Of a stretch of 64,000 nt of DNA, positions 23,625 through 32,392 are shown in pieces (the stretch's first letter is position 1; each line of letters starts with the position of its first letter). The DNA is from Variovorax sp. Root318D1 (GTDB lineage: Bacteria > Pseudomonadota > Gammaproteobacteria > Burkholderiales > Burkholderiaceae_C). Made by a program: the position numbers and the translations under genes. The notes below the pieces were generated by a model that ran no database searches, was not told where the DNA came from, and worked only from the letters and a program-made list of their open reading frames with translations. Location of the stretch: the NCBI RefSeq assembly GCF_001424835.1, contig NZ_LMCQ01000019.1, forward strand, positions 107,011 to 171,010, read 5' to 3'.

Positions 23625-24803
23625 ATGAAGAGCATTTGGCGCAACAAGTACAGGCCGGCGAATCTGTTGCTGGCGGCCGGCGCGGCTTTCAGCGGCGCGG
23701 CGCACGCAGTCAACGATCTGCCCGGCGGCCCCTCGGTGCGCCAGCTGAACCTCCCGCTTGGTGTTACCAAGATCGCGCAGGAACAGCACTTCCTGCACAC
23801 GGTGATGATGATCCTGTGCACGGTCATCTTCGTTGCCGTGTTCGCGGTCATGTTCTATTCGATCTGGAAGCACCGCAAGTCGGTCGGCCACAAGGCGGCC
23901 AACTTCCATGAATCGGTGGTGGTCGAGGTCATCTGGACCATCGTGCCCTTCATCATCGTGATTGCGATGGCGCTGCCCGCCACCAAGGTGCTGGTGGCCC
24001 AGAAGGACACCACCAACGCCGACCTCACCATCAAGACCACCGGCTACCAGTGGAAGTGGGGCTACGACTACCTGAACGGCGAAGGTGAGGGCCTGGCCTT
24101 CATCTCCACGCTCGACAGCTCGCAGCGCGCCATGTCCGACGCCGGCGCCAAGGGCGCGATGCCCGACGACTACCTCTTCAAGGTCGACAACCCGCTGGTC
24201 GTGCCGGTCCAGAAGAAGGTCCGCATCATCACCACCGCGAACGACGTGATCCACGCGTTCGCCGTGCCGCAACTGGGCATCAAGCAGGATGCGATTCCCG
24301 GCTTCGTGCGCGACACCTGGTTTCGCGCCGAAACCGTGGGCGACTACTACGGCCAGTGCCAGGAACTCTGCGGCAAGGAACACGCCTACATGCCGATCCA
24401 CGTGAAGGTGGTCTCGGCCGCCGACTACACGGCCTGGGTCGATGGCAAGCGCAAGGAAGCCGCGGCCAAGCTCGACGATCCGGGCAAGGTCTGGGCCCTG
24501 CCCGACATGCTGACGCGCGGCGAGAAGGTCTATGCCGCCAACTGCGCGGCCTGCCACCAGGCCAACGGCAAGGGTGCAGGCCCGATCAAGGCGCTCGATG
24601 CCAATCCCAAGGTAGTCGATCCGGACCACAAGGTGCAGCTGCTGGTGCTGCTCAACGGCCAGAACAATGGCGCCATGCCCTCCTGGAAGCAGCTGAGCGA
24701 CACCGACCTCGCGGCCGTTGCCACCTATACCAAGAACAGCTGGTCGAACAAGACGGGCCAGCTGGTGCAGCCGGCCGAAGTTCTGGCCTTGCGCGGCAAG
24801 TGA
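23625..24803 (+). CDS. coxB: Cytochrome c oxidase subunit II with fused cytochrome c domain
   Basis: 392 residues. A signal peptide ends near AHA-V at about residue 29, then two membrane helices, then the cupredoxin domain with the CuA ligands in YYGQCQELCGKEHAYMPIH (about 245-263). The C-terminal 100 residues are a cytochrome c domain with the haem motif CAACH, making this a caa3-type subunit II. CuA accepts electrons from the fused haem and passes them to subunit I. ATG at 23625 preferred; a GTG 9 bp upstream is possible. First structural gene of the cox block. Confidence 0.97.
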   Translation: MKSIWRNKYRPANLLLAAGAAFSGAAHAVNDLPGGPSVRQLNLPLGVTKIAQEQHFLHTVMMILCTVIFVAVFAVMFYSIWKHRKSVGHKAANFHESVVVEVIWTIVPFIIVIAMALPATKVLVAQKDTTNADLTIKTTGYQWKWGYDYLNGEGEGLAFISTLDSSQRAMSDAGAKGAMPDDYLFKVDNPLVVPVQKKVRIITTANDVIHAFAVPQLGIKQDAIPGFVRDTWFRAETVGDYYGQCQELCGKEHAYMPIHVKVVSAADYTAWVDGKRKEAAAKLDDPGKVWALPDMLTRGEKVYAANCAACHQANGKGAGPIKALDANPKVVDPDHKVQLLVLLNGQNNGAMPSWKQLSDTDLAAVATYTKNSWSNKTGQLVQPAEVLALRGK

Positions 24804-24858
24804 TCGCGAAGATCCAGCCCAAGCGCCCCGCGACGACGAAATTGCAAGGAACAACGAA

Positions 24859-26490
24859 ATGAGTGCAGTCCTCGACCCCCACGGTCACGCCCACGACGGC
24901 CACGCACACGACGAGCACCACGCAGCGCCCACCGGCTGGCGCCGCTGGGTGTTCGCCACCAACCACAAGGACATCGGCACGCTTTACCTGCTGTTCAGCT
25001 TCACGATGCTGATGGTGGGCGGCGTGCTCGCGCTGATGATCCGCGCCGAGCTGTTTCAGCCCGGCCTGCAACTGGTGAACCCTGAGCTGTTCAACCAGTT
25101 CACCACCATGCACGGCCTGATCATGGTGTTCGGCGCCATCATGCCGGCGTTCGTGGGCTTCGCGAACTGGATGATCCCGCTGCAGATCGGCGCGTCCGAC
25201 ATGGCGTTCGCGCGCATGAACAACTTCAGCTTCTGGCTGCTGATCCCGGCGGCGCTGATGCTCGTGGGTTCGTTCTTCATGCCCGGCGGCGCTCCGGCCG
25301 CGGGCTGGACGCTCTACGCGCCGCTCACGCTGCAGATGGGCCCCTCGATGGACGCCGGCATTTTCGCGATGCACATCATGGGCGCCTCGTCGATCATGGG
25401 CTCGATCAACATCATCGTCACCATCCTGAACATGCGCGCTCCCGGCATGACGCTGATGAAGATGCCGATGTTCTGCTGGACCTGGCTCATCACGGCCTAC
25501 CTGCTGATCGCCGTGATGCCCGTGCTCGCAGGCGCGATCACCATGACGCTGACCGATCGCCACTTTGGCACCAGCTTCTTCAACCCCGCCGGCGGCGGCG
25601 ACCCGGTGATGTACCAGCACATCTTCTGGTTCTTCGGCCACCCCGAGGTCTACATCATGATCTTGCCGGCCTTCGGCATCGTCAGCCAGATCGTGCCGGC
25701 GTTCTCGCGCAAGCGGTTGTTCGGCTACGCCTCCATGGTGTACGCCACCTCGTCGATCGCGATCCTGTCGTTCATCGTCTGGGCGCACCACATGTTCACG
25801 ACTGGCATGCCAGTCACGGGCCAGCTGTTCTTCATGTACGCGACCATGCTGATCGCGGTGCCCACGGCCGTGAAGATCTTCAACTGGATCGCAACCATGT
25901 GGCAGGGCTCGATGACCTTCGAGACCCCGATGCTGTTTGCGGTCGGCTTCATCTTCGTGTTCACGATGGGCGGCTTCACCGGCCTCATCCTGGCCATTGC
26001 CCCCATCGACATCCAGCTGCAGGACACCTATTACGTGGTGGCCCACTTCCACTATGTGCTGGTGGCCGGCTCGCTTTATGCCATGTTCGCGGGCTACTAC
26101 TACTGGGCGCCCAAGTGGACCGGCGTGATGTACAGCGAAGCGCGCGGCAAGCTCCACTTCTGGTGGTCGCTGATCTCGTTCAACGTCACCTTCTTCCCGA
26201 TGCACTTCCTGGGCCTGGCCGGCATGCCGCGCCGCTATGCCGACTACCCGATGCAGTTTGCCGACTTCAACGCCGTGGCGTCGGTCGGTGCCTTCGCCTT
26301 CGGTCTCGCACAGGTCTATTTCTTCTTCTTCATCGTGCTGCCGAACATGCTCGGCAAGGGCGAGAAGGCGCCGCAAAAGCCATGGGAAGCCGCTGAAGGC
26401 CTCGAGTGGGAAGTGCCGTCGCCGGCGCCTTTCCACACCTTCGAGAACCCGCCCAGGCTCGATCCGACCGCCACCAAGGTGATCGGCTGA
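24859..26490 (+). CDS. coxA: Cytochrome c oxidase subunit I
   Basis: 543 residues, 12 membrane helices. A His-rich N-terminus (HGHAHDGHAHDEHH) precedes the conserved WVFATNHKDIGTLY. Key residues: the haem a ligand His in TTMHGLIMVF, the CuB His plus cross-linked Tyr in FFGHPEVYIMILP, the CuB His pair in WAHHMFTTG, and both haem ligands in VAHFHYVLV. The D- and K-channel features of A-type oxidases (EVY Glu, YVVAHFHY) are present. It reduces O2 to water and pumps protons. The N-terminal His tract might hold metal. 55 bp after coxB. Confidence 0.97.
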   Translation: MSAVLDPHGHAHDGHAHDEHHAAPTGWRRWVFATNHKDIGTLYLLFSFTMLMVGGVLALMIRAELFQPGLQLVNPELFNQFTTMHGLIMVFGAIMPAFVGFANWMIPLQIGASDMAFARMNNFSFWLLIPAALMLVGSFFMPGGAPAAGWTLYAPLTLQMGPSMDAGIFAMHIMGASSIMGSINIIVTILNMRAPGMTLMKMPMFCWTWLITAYLLIAVMPVLAGAITMTLTDRHFGTSFFNPAGGGDPVMYQHIFWFFGHPEVYIMILPAFGIVSQIVPAFSRKRLFGYASMVYATSSIAILSFIVWAHHMFTTGMPVTGQLFFMYATMLIAVPTAVKIFNWIATMWQGSMTFETPMLFAVGFIFVFTMGGFTGLILAIAPIDIQLQDTYYVVAHFHYVLVAGSLYAMFAGYYYWAPKWTGVMYSEARGKLHFWWSLISFNVTFFPMHFLGLAGMPRRYADYPMQFADFNAVASVGAFAFGLAQVYFFFFIVLPNMLGKGEKAPQKPWEAAEGLEWEVPSPAPFHTFENPPRLDPTATKVIG

Positions 26491-26521
26491 ACACAGCCAG
26501 GCCGCCGGCCCGCATGACGAC

Positions 26522-26638
26522 ATGACCACACCCGAACAACGAAAGAACAACCGACGCATGGGGCTCACGCTGGCCTCCATCGCCGTGCTGTTCTTTCTCG
26601 GATTCCTGGTCCGCATGATCTGGTTCGGCGGACGCTGA
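26522..26638 (+). CDS. Cytochrome oxidase small assembly protein
   Basis: A 38-residue open frame between coxA and ctaG: a charged N-terminus (MTTPEQRKNNRRMGLTLAS) and one membrane helix ending RMIWFGGR. Positively charged residues flank the helix on both sides. Tiny proteins of this type at this location are annotated as cytochrome oxidase small assembly proteins in Comamonadaceae. Too short for most gene callers. The ribosome site is not obvious, but the frame, position and composition support it. It lies 25 bp before ctaG. Confidence 0.75.
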   Translation: MTTPEQRKNNRRMGLTLASIAVLFFLGFLVRMIWFGGR

Positions 26639-26663
26639 AGCAGCAGCCAAAGGAGCCGCCCGC

Positions 26664-27290
26664 ATGAGCCTCGCTCAACGCATCAAGCGCGCCAATGTCC
26701 GCATGGTCGGCAAGTTGGCCGTGGTGGCCTTCGGCATGTTCGCGTTCGGCTATGCCCTGGTGCCGCTCTATCGCGCCATCTGCGAGATGACCGGTATCAA
26801 CATCCTCGCGCTCAACGAGCTCGAGGTGCCGGGCGGTGCGAGCGGCGGCAAGAACGTGCGCGTGCCGGACAACACGCAGGTCGACACCACGCGCACCATC
26901 ACGGTCGAGTTCGACGCCAACGTACGCGGCGGCCTCTGGGACTTCAAGCCCGCCGAGCGGACGATGCAGGTGCACCCGGGGCAGCTCAACACCGTGATGT
27001 ACGAGTTCCAGAACGTGCAGAACCGTCGCATGGCAGCGCAGGCCATTCCAAGCTATGCGCCGCAGCAGGCCGCGCCGTATTTCAACAAGCTCGAGTGTTT
27101 CTGCTTCAACCAGTACACGCTCGATCCGGGCGAGAGGAAGCAGTGGCCGGTCGCGTTCGTGATCGACCCCAAGATTTCCAAGGACGTGAAGACGATCACG
27201 CTGTCGTACACCTTCTTCGAGGTGGGCGGCAAGACGCCCGCGGCCCCGGTGGCCGCCGTTTCGAATGCTGCGCATGAGCCCCGTTCGTGA
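26664..27290 (+). CDS. ctaG: Cytochrome c oxidase assembly protein CtaG (Cox11)
   Basis: 208 residues with one N-terminal membrane helix (about 18-38) and a periplasmic immunoglobulin-like copper-binding domain. The copper motif FNKLECFCFNQYTL contains the CFC pair that delivers copper to CuB of subunit I. KAFSF-type DFKPAER and the TxxV-rich strands follow the family pattern. The ribosome site AAAGGAG precedes the ATG. The stop overlaps the GTG start of the DUF2970 gene by 4 bp. An Ala/Pro tail of about 15 residues extends beyond the usual end. Confidence 0.96.
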   Translation: MSLAQRIKRANVRMVGKLAVVAFGMFAFGYALVPLYRAICEMTGINILALNELEVPGGASGGKNVRVPDNTQVDTTRTITVEFDANVRGGLWDFKPAERTMQVHPGQLNTVMYEFQNVQNRRMAAQAIPSYAPQQAAPYFNKLECFCFNQYTLDPGERKQWPVAFVIDPKISKDVKTITLSYTFFEVGGKTPAAPVAAVSNAAHEPRS

Positions 27291-27502
27291 CCGCCCCGAA
27301 CACACCGCCCAAAGCCACGTTGTGGGAAACGGTGAAGGCCGTCTGCTGGTCGTTCTTCGGAGTGCGCAAGAAGAGCGCCTACCAGGACGACCTGGCAAAG
27401 CTGAATCCGCTGCACATCATCGTGGTGGCTTTTGCCGCGGTCATCGTTTTCATCGTCGGCCTGGTGCTGCTGGTGCGCTACGTGGTTGCGCACGGCGCAT
27501 GA
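27287..27502 (+). CDS. DUF2970 family small membrane protein
   Basis: 71 residues starting at a GTG that overlaps the ctaG stop (GTGA). An amphipathic segment (LWETVKAVCWSFFGVRKKSAY) leads into a single membrane helix of about 25 residues (IIVVAFAAVIVFIVGLVLLV, the rest short). DUF2970 proteins occur almost exclusively between ctaG and the subunit III gene in beta/gamma-proteobacteria. Function is unknown; conservation of place suggests a role in oxidase assembly or stability. Confidence 0.88.
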   Translation: MTAPNTPPKATLWETVKAVCWSFFGVRKKSAYQDDLAKLNPLHIIVVAFAAVIVFIVGLVLLVRYVVAHGA

Positions 27503-27566
27503 GCCACGCGGCACTAGACATCCAGAACCCATCGAATCGAGAGAAGAAAGAAAGCCAGGAGCTGAT

Positions 27567-28448
27567 ATGAGTTCAACCACCCACGGCACCACGCCCTACT
27601 ACTTCGTGCCGGGACCATCGGCCTACCCGGTCCTGTCCGCCATCGGCCTGTTCTTCGTGATTCTGGGCGCGGGCCAATGGATCAATGGCCACCAGTGGGG
27701 CGCATGGTCCTTGCTGCTTGGCATGGTCATATGGCTCGCCACGCTGTTCGTGTGGTTCCGCACGGCCATCGGCGAGAGCGAAAGCGGGCAGTATGGCCAC
27801 AAGATCGACCTCTCGTTCCGCTGGAGCATGAGCTGGTTCATCTTCTCCGAAGTGATGTTCTTCGGCGCGTTCTTCACCGCGCTGTGGTGGACCCGCACGC
27901 ATTCGCTGCCGGCGCTCGGCAGCCTCGAGAACGCGCTGCTCTGGCCCGACTTCAAGGCCGTCTGGCCCAGCCTTGCCGCTGGCGTCACCGGTTCGCCGGC
28001 CGACATCGTCGAGCCGTTCCAGACCGTCGGTCCGTTCTGGCTGCCCACGATCAACACCGCGCTCTTGCTGAGCTCGGGCGTCACGCTCACCATTGCCCAC
28101 CACGCGCTGCGTGCCGGCCATCGTGCGCAGACGATCCGCTTCATGTGGCTCACCGTGCTGCTTGGCGTGATCTTCCTCGGCGTGCAGGGCTACGAATACC
28201 ATCACCTGTACACCGATCTGAACCTCAAGCTCAGCTCCGGCGCCTACGGCTCGACCTTCTTCATGCTGACCGGCTTCCACGGCCTGCATGTGTTCATCGG
28301 CATGCTGATGCTGCTGTTCATCACGCTGCGCCTGCAGAAGGGCCACTTCACGCCGGAGCGCCATTTCGGCTTCGAGGGCGCGGCGTGGTACTGGCACTTC
28401 GTCGATGTGGTGTGGCTCGGTCTTTACACGCTGGTTTACTGGCTTTGA
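27567..28448 (+). CDS. coxC: Cytochrome c oxidase subunit III
   Basis: 293 residues, seven membrane helices. PYYFVPGPSAYPVL at the N-terminus, FIFSEVMFFGAFFTALWW (with the conserved Glu) and FHGLHVFIGMLML are typical. The C-terminus HFVDVVWLGLYTLVYWL is the standard end. Subunit III stabilises subunit I and its proton uptake. The AGGAG ribosome site 5 bp before ATG 27567 supports the start; the frame is open 45 codons upstream but overlaps DUF2970. Followed 22 bp downstream by a strong terminator. Confidence 0.97.
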   Translation: MSSTTHGTTPYYFVPGPSAYPVLSAIGLFFVILGAGQWINGHQWGAWSLLLGMVIWLATLFVWFRTAIGESESGQYGHKIDLSFRWSMSWFIFSEVMFFGAFFTALWWTRTHSLPALGSLENALLWPDFKAVWPSLAAGVTGSPADIVEPFQTVGPFWLPTINTALLLSSGVTLTIAHHALRAGHRAQTIRFMWLTVLLGVIFLGVQGYEYHHLYTDLNLKLSSGAYGSTFFMLTGFHGLHVFIGMLMLLFITLRLQKGHFTPERHFGFEGAAWYWHFVDVVWLGLYTLVYWL

Positions 28449-28470
28449 GCGAACCCCGCGGCATGCAAAC

Positions 28471-28496
28471 AAAAAGGCGCCGAAAGGCGCCTTTTT
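28471..28496. terminator. Rho-independent bidirectional terminator after coxC
   Basis: AAAAAGGCGCC and GGCGCCTTTTT pair perfectly around a GAAA tetraloop. Flanking A5 and T5 tracts make it work on both strands. It ends the cox structural block and the convergent small membrane-protein gene. Confidence 0.93.
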
Positions 28497-28522
28497 CATG
28501 GTTCTCGTGGAACGAGCACCAT

Positions 28523-28744
28523 CTACTTGCCGACCGGGAGCCCGGTGGGCTGGATGTAGCCGAATTTCCAGGCCAGCAGCATGCAGAGGAACAAAACCAC
28601 CGAGATGCCGATCCGAAAGGTGAGCGCGCGCGCCATGCCGCCGCTCTTGGCGCGTCCGTTGCGCCCGTCTTTCAGCATGTAGAAGAGCGCGAAGGCAAGG
28701 CTCGCGAAGATGCCCACGAAAGCCAGGGCGACAAGATATTTCAT
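28523..28744 (-). CDS. Twin transmembrane protein (DUF2909-like)
   Basis: 73 residues with two membrane helices (about 2-24 and 48-66) joined by a basic Gly/Arg/Lys loop (KDGRNGRAKSGG). This is the pattern of the twin-TM small proteins often found between subunit III and surf1 genes in betaproteobacteria. Start at ATG 28744 preferred; a further ATG 21 bp upstream would overlap the surf1 promoter. It is the only minus-strand gene in the oxidase block and is divergent from surf1 by 36 bp. Function unknown. Confidence 0.8.
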   Translation of the reverse strand: MKYLVALAFVGIFASLAFALFYMLKDGRNGRAKSGGMARALTFRIGISVVLFLCMLLAWKFGYIQPTGLPVGK

Positions 28745-28780
28745 GACCCCGATTATCGGCCGCACGCCACATCCGCTCCA

Positions 28781-29590
28781 GTGACGCCAGAGCCTTTTCA
28801 GCCCGCCGGGGCAAGGCCGAAGCGAGGTCGTTTCCTGCTGGTCACGCTGGCCGCCGTGCTCACTGTATGCGCCACGGTGTCGCTCGGCCGCTGGCAGCTT
28901 TCACGCGCGGCGCAAAAAGAGGCGCTTCAGGCCGAGATCGATTCGCAGAAGCAAAAGCCACCGCTCGCGCCGGCCGAATTCCTTGCGCTCGAAGCGCCGG
29001 CCGGCGAGCTGCATCGGCCCGTGCGGTTGCGCGGCCTCTGGCTCACACCGCAAACGGTTTACCTGGATAACCGGCAGATGCACGGCGTACCGGGCTTCTA
29101 CGTGCTGACTCCGTTTGCGCTGGAAGGCAGCGACCAGGCCGTGATGGTGCAGCGCGGCTGGGTACAGCGCAATTTCAATGACCGCACGCAGCTGGCCGCG
29201 CTCGACACCCCGCCCGGCATCGTCGAAGTCACCGGCCTGATCGAGCCGCCGCCCGGCCATTTGTTCGAACTCGGCAAGCCGGCGCCGGCCGCCTCGGCAC
29301 CGGAATCCGCGGGGTCTTCGCCCATCCGGCAGAATCTCGACCTGGAAGCGTTTCGCGCCGAAACCAAGCTGCCGCTGCGCACCGATGTGTCGCTGCAGCA
29401 GATCGGCCCCGCTTCCGAGGGGTTGCAGCGCGACTGGCCGGCCCCCGCTCTGGGTCTGGAGAAGCACTACGGCTATGCGTTCCAGTGGTTCGGGCTCTCG
29501 GCCCTCGTGGTAATCCTCTATGTCTGGTTTCAACTCATCGCCCCCTTCCGCCGCTCGAGGCGCCGCGCACCTCATGCAAGCAGCTTCTGA
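28781..29590 (+). CDS. SURF1 family cytochrome oxidase biogenesis protein
   Basis: 269 residues from a GTG at 28781; no better start is in frame between the previous gene and the conserved region. Two membrane helices flank a large periplasmic domain: LLVTLAAVLTVCATVSLGRWQ near the N-terminus (given in part) and FQWFGLSALVVILYVWF at the end. Family motifs LGRWQL, VYLDNRQMHGVPGF and VQRGWVQRN are present. SURF1 delivers or holds haem a during assembly of subunit I. It overlaps the next gene by 17 bp. Confidence 0.92.
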   Translation: MTPEPFQPAGARPKRGRFLLVTLAAVLTVCATVSLGRWQLSRAAQKEALQAEIDSQKQKPPLAPAEFLALEAPAGELHRPVRLRGLWLTPQTVYLDNRQMHGVPGFYVLTPFALEGSDQAVMVQRGWVQRNFNDRTQLAALDTPPGIVEVTGLIEPPPGHLFELGKPAPAASAPESAGSSPIRQNLDLEAFRAETKLPLRTDVSLQQIGPASEGLQRDWPAPALGLEKHYGYAFQWFGLSALVVILYVWFQLIAPFRRSRRRAPHASSF

Positions 29591-30257
29591 CGAGCCGCTG
29601 GGCCTGACGGTGCATTCGATGCCGTCGCCCAACCAGGCCCTCGACGGCGCCGAGGGCCGACGTACGGTCGTTGGGCGCTGGAAGATGATCGCCGTGATGC
29701 TGATGTGCGCCGCGCCGGTCATCGCGTCTTACTTCACCTACTACGTGATCCGCCCCGAAGGCCGCAGCGTCTACGGCGAACTCATCGATCCGCAGCGCGT
29801 GATGCCGGCACTCACCGCGACCGATCGCAGCGGCGCGCCAGTCGATTTCGCTACGCTCAAGGGCCAATGGCTGCTGGTCGCGGTGGCTGATGCGGCCTGC
29901 AATGCGCTCTGCGAGCAGCAGCTTTATCTGCAGCGCCAGCTGCGCGAAAGCCTCGGCCGTGAGAAAGACCGGATCGATCGGGTCTGGCTCGTGAGTGACG
30001 CGGCGCCCGTTCCCCCGCGGCTGGACAATGGCTTGCATGGGGCCACGGTGTTGCGCGTGCCTGCCGAGCAGCTCGCCAAGTGGCTCGCGCCTGTCCCTGG
30101 ACATGGACTGGCCGAGCACCTGTTTGTGGTCGACCCCATGGGCAACTGGATGATGCGTTTTCCGGCCGGCATGGACGCCAAGGGCGCCAGCCGCGCCAAG
30201 CGCGACCTCGACCGCCTGCTGCGCGCCTCCTCATCCTGGGATGAGGCTGGCCGCTGA
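29574..30257 (+). CDS. Membrane-anchored SCO-like thioredoxin-fold protein
   Basis: 227 residues if the ATG at 29574 is used; an ATG at 29520 would enlarge the overlap with surf1. One membrane helix at about 36-58, then a thioredoxin-like domain. A CxxxC pair (C109-N-A-L-C113) and a His in AEHLFVVDPMGNW fall where SCO/SenC proteins have their copper ligands, though the rest is diverged. It lies between surf1 and ctaA, so a role in CuA maturation or redox control of it is likely. It is distinct from the canonical SCO gene at 32393. Confidence 0.8.
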   Translation: MQAASDEPLGLTVHSMPSPNQALDGAEGRRTVVGRWKMIAVMLMCAAPVIASYFTYYVIRPEGRSVYGELIDPQRVMPALTATDRSGAPVDFATLKGQWLLVAVADAACNALCEQQLYLQRQLRESLGREKDRIDRVWLVSDAAPVPPRLDNGLHGATVLRVPAEQLAKWLAPVPGHGLAEHLFVVDPMGNWMMRFPAGMDAKGASRAKRDLDRLLRASSSWDEAGR

Positions 30258-30263
30258 GACCGC

Positions 30264-31481
30264 ATGATGGACACCGGTTCGCTCTACGACCTCACACCCA
30301 TCGCCTGGCTGATGGCGGCCGGCGTGTTGATCGCGCTCGGCCCGCTCGTATGGGTGTGGCGCCGCAACGCAGGCGCCGGGCCGGCGCGCCGGCTGCACGC
30401 GCTCACCGTGTTGACGCTGTTCCTCACTTTCGACCTCACGCTGTTCGGCGCGTTCACCCGGCTCACCGATTCGGGCCTGGGCTGCCCTGATTGGCCGGGC
30501 TGCTACGGCAACGCGAGCCCGGTGGGTGCGAGCCACGAGATCGCCATGGCCCAGTCGGCCCAGCCGACTGGGCCGGTCACGCACAGCAAGGCGTGGGTCG
30601 AAATGGTCCACCGCTACCTGGCCACCGGCGTCGGCGTCCTCATTCTTGCGCTTGCGGCCGCCACCTGGATCGTGCGGTGGCGCCAGCGCCGCCTGCCTGC
30701 GCCGGCGGAGGGCGAGCATGCCGCGCTCAGCGCATGGTGGCCTGCGTTCACGCTGGTCTGGGTTTGCCTGCAGGGCGCTTTCGGTGCGCTGACCGTGACC
30801 TGGAGGCTCTTTCCCGCCATCGTCACGCTGCACCTCTTGGGCGCCGTGGTGCTGCTGGTGCTGCTGTGCATTCAGTCGGTGCGCTACCGGCAGGCCGCCG
30901 CGGACCGCCTGCCCATGCCTGTGTCGCCCGCGCTGCGCAACGGGCTGCTTGCAACCTCGGCATTGCTGCTGCTGCAGATCGCGCTGGGCGGCTGGGTCAG
31001 TACCAACTATGCCGTGCTGGCCTGTACCCAGTTTCCCACCTGTCAGGGCAGCTGGTGGCCGCCGATGAATTTTGCTCAGGGCTTCGAGATCTGGCGCCAC
31101 CTGGGCGTGACCGGCGATGGCGCGCCGCTCGACTTTTCCGCGCTCACCGCCATTCACTACGCGCATCGGCTGATGGCCTATGCCGTGTTCGCCGCCTTGG
31201 GCGTGCTCGCGTGGCAATTGCGCCGCATCCCGGCGCTGCGGCCGCAGGCCCGCTGGCTCGCGGGGCTGGCATTGCTCCAGCTTGCCACCGGCCTTGGTAA
31301 CGTGCTGCTCGGTTGGCCGCTGGCCGCCGCGGTGCTGCACACGGGCGGCGCCGCGGCGCTCGCCGTGGTGCTGACCTGGGCGCTGTGCGAGTGTCGCCGC
31401 GGGGCAGCCGCCACGGTCGCCCACGACAGAGACAAGGCGCCCGGTGCGCCACATAACAACCAGAGGGAGGCCGCAGCGTGA
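30264..31481 (+). CDS. ctaA: Haem A synthase (COX15/CtaA)
   Basis: 405 residues with eight membrane helices in two four-helix halves. [22 protein letters not shown], shown here in pieces as [19 protein letters not shown], is the first haem/cysteine signature. The haem-ligand histidines lie in [29 protein letters not shown] and LHTGGAAAL. It oxidises the C8 methyl of haem O to the formyl of haem A. Stop overlaps the GTG start of ctaB by 4 bp, so the two steps of haem A synthesis are translationally coupled. Confidence 0.96.
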   Translation: MMDTGSLYDLTPIAWLMAAGVLIALGPLVWVWRRNAGAGPARRLHALTVLTLFLTFDLTLFGAFTRLTDSGLGCPDWPGCYGNASPVGASHEIAMAQSAQPTGPVTHSKAWVEMVHRYLATGVGVLILALAAATWIVRWRQRRLPAPAEGEHAALSAWWPAFTLVWVCLQGAFGALTVTWRLFPAIVTLHLLGAVVLLVLLCIQSVRYRQAAADRLPMPVSPALRNGLLATSALLLLQIALGGWVSTNYAVLACTQFPTCQGSWWPPMNFAQGFEIWRHLGVTGDGAPLDFSALTAIHYAHRLMAYAVFAALGVLAWQLRRIPALRPQARWLAGLALLQLATGLGNVLLGWPLAAAVLHTGGAAALAVVLTWALCECRRGAAATVAHDRDKAPGAPHNNQREAAA

Positions 31482-32383
31482 GCACGCCGATTTCCGTGCA
31501 GCAGACAAGCACCGCCAACGTGCTGCGCCAGTTCTACGCGCTGACCAAGCCGCGCGTGGTGCAGCTGATCGTTTTTTGCGCCCTGATCGGCATGGTGCTG
31601 GCCGTGCCGGGTCTGCCTTCGTGGGCCGACGTGCAGCGCGCCGTGCTGGCCTGCATCGGCATCTGGCTGGTGGCGGGCGCGGCGGCGGCGTTCAACTGCC
31701 TGGTCGAAAAGGGCATCGACGCCAAGATGAAGCGCACCGCCTGGCGCCCCACCGCCCGCGGGCAGCTCAGCGACTTGCAGGCGCTGGTGTTTTCGGCCCT
31801 GCTGTGCGTGGCCGGCTCCGCGCTGCTGTGGTTCCAGGTCAATCCGCTCACCATGTGGCTCACTTTTGCCACCTTCGTCGGCTATGCGGTGATCTACACC
31901 GTCATTCTCAAGCCGCTGACGCCGCAGAACATCGTGATTGGCGGCGCCTCGGGTGCGATGCCGCCGGTGCTGGGCTGGGCCGCGATGACGGGCGACGTCG
32001 GCCCCGAAGCGCTGATCCTGTTCCTCATCATCTTCCTCTGGACCCCGCCGCATTTCTGGGCGCTGGCGCTGTACCGCGTCGAGGACTACCGCAAGGCCGG
32101 CCTGCCGATGCTGCCCGTCACGCACGGCAATGAGTTCACGCGGCTGCAGGTGTTGCTCTACACCTTCATCCTGTTCGCGGCCTGCCTGATGCCTTTCATC
32201 TACGGCATGAGCGGCTGGCTCTATCTGGCGGTGGCGGTTGGCGTGAGCATCGGGTTCACGGGCTATGCCTTTGCGCTCTGGCGCAACTACTCCGACACGC
32301 TGGCGCGCAAGACCTTCCGGTTTTCGCTGATTCACCTGAGCGTGCTGTTCGCGGCATTGCTCGTCGACCATTACCTGCGCTGA
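31478..32383 (+). CDS. ctaB: Protohaem IX farnesyltransferase (haem O synthase)
   Basis: 301 residues with nine membrane helices, UbiA superfamily. The first Asp-rich-like motif is [19 protein letters not shown] (N and D ligands for Mg-farnesyl diphosphate), followed by the conserved [16 protein letters not shown]. It transfers a farnesyl group to haem b. The GTG start at 31478 overlaps the ctaA stop and follows AGGGAGG. The enzyme feeds haem O directly to CtaA. Confidence 0.96.
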   Translation: MSTPISVQQTSTANVLRQFYALTKPRVVQLIVFCALIGMVLAVPGLPSWADVQRAVLACIGIWLVAGAAAAFNCLVEKGIDAKMKRTAWRPTARGQLSDLQALVFSALLCVAGSALLWFQVNPLTMWLTFATFVGYAVIYTVILKPLTPQNIVIGGASGAMPPVLGWAAMTGDVGPEALILFLIIFLWTPPHFWALALYRVEDYRKAGLPMLPVTHGNEFTRLQVLLYTFILFAACLMPFIYGMSGWLYLAVAVGVSIGFTGYAFALWRNYSDTLARKTFRFSLIHLSVLFAALLVDHYLR

Positions 32384-32392
32384 ATTGATCGA

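Noticed and set aside
24652..26616. Long minus-strand open frame (654 codons) opposite coxB/coxA
   Set aside because: It is antisense to clearly conserved oxidase genes, is dominated by His/Arg/Glu/Gln typical of reversed GC-rich codons, and shows no domain.
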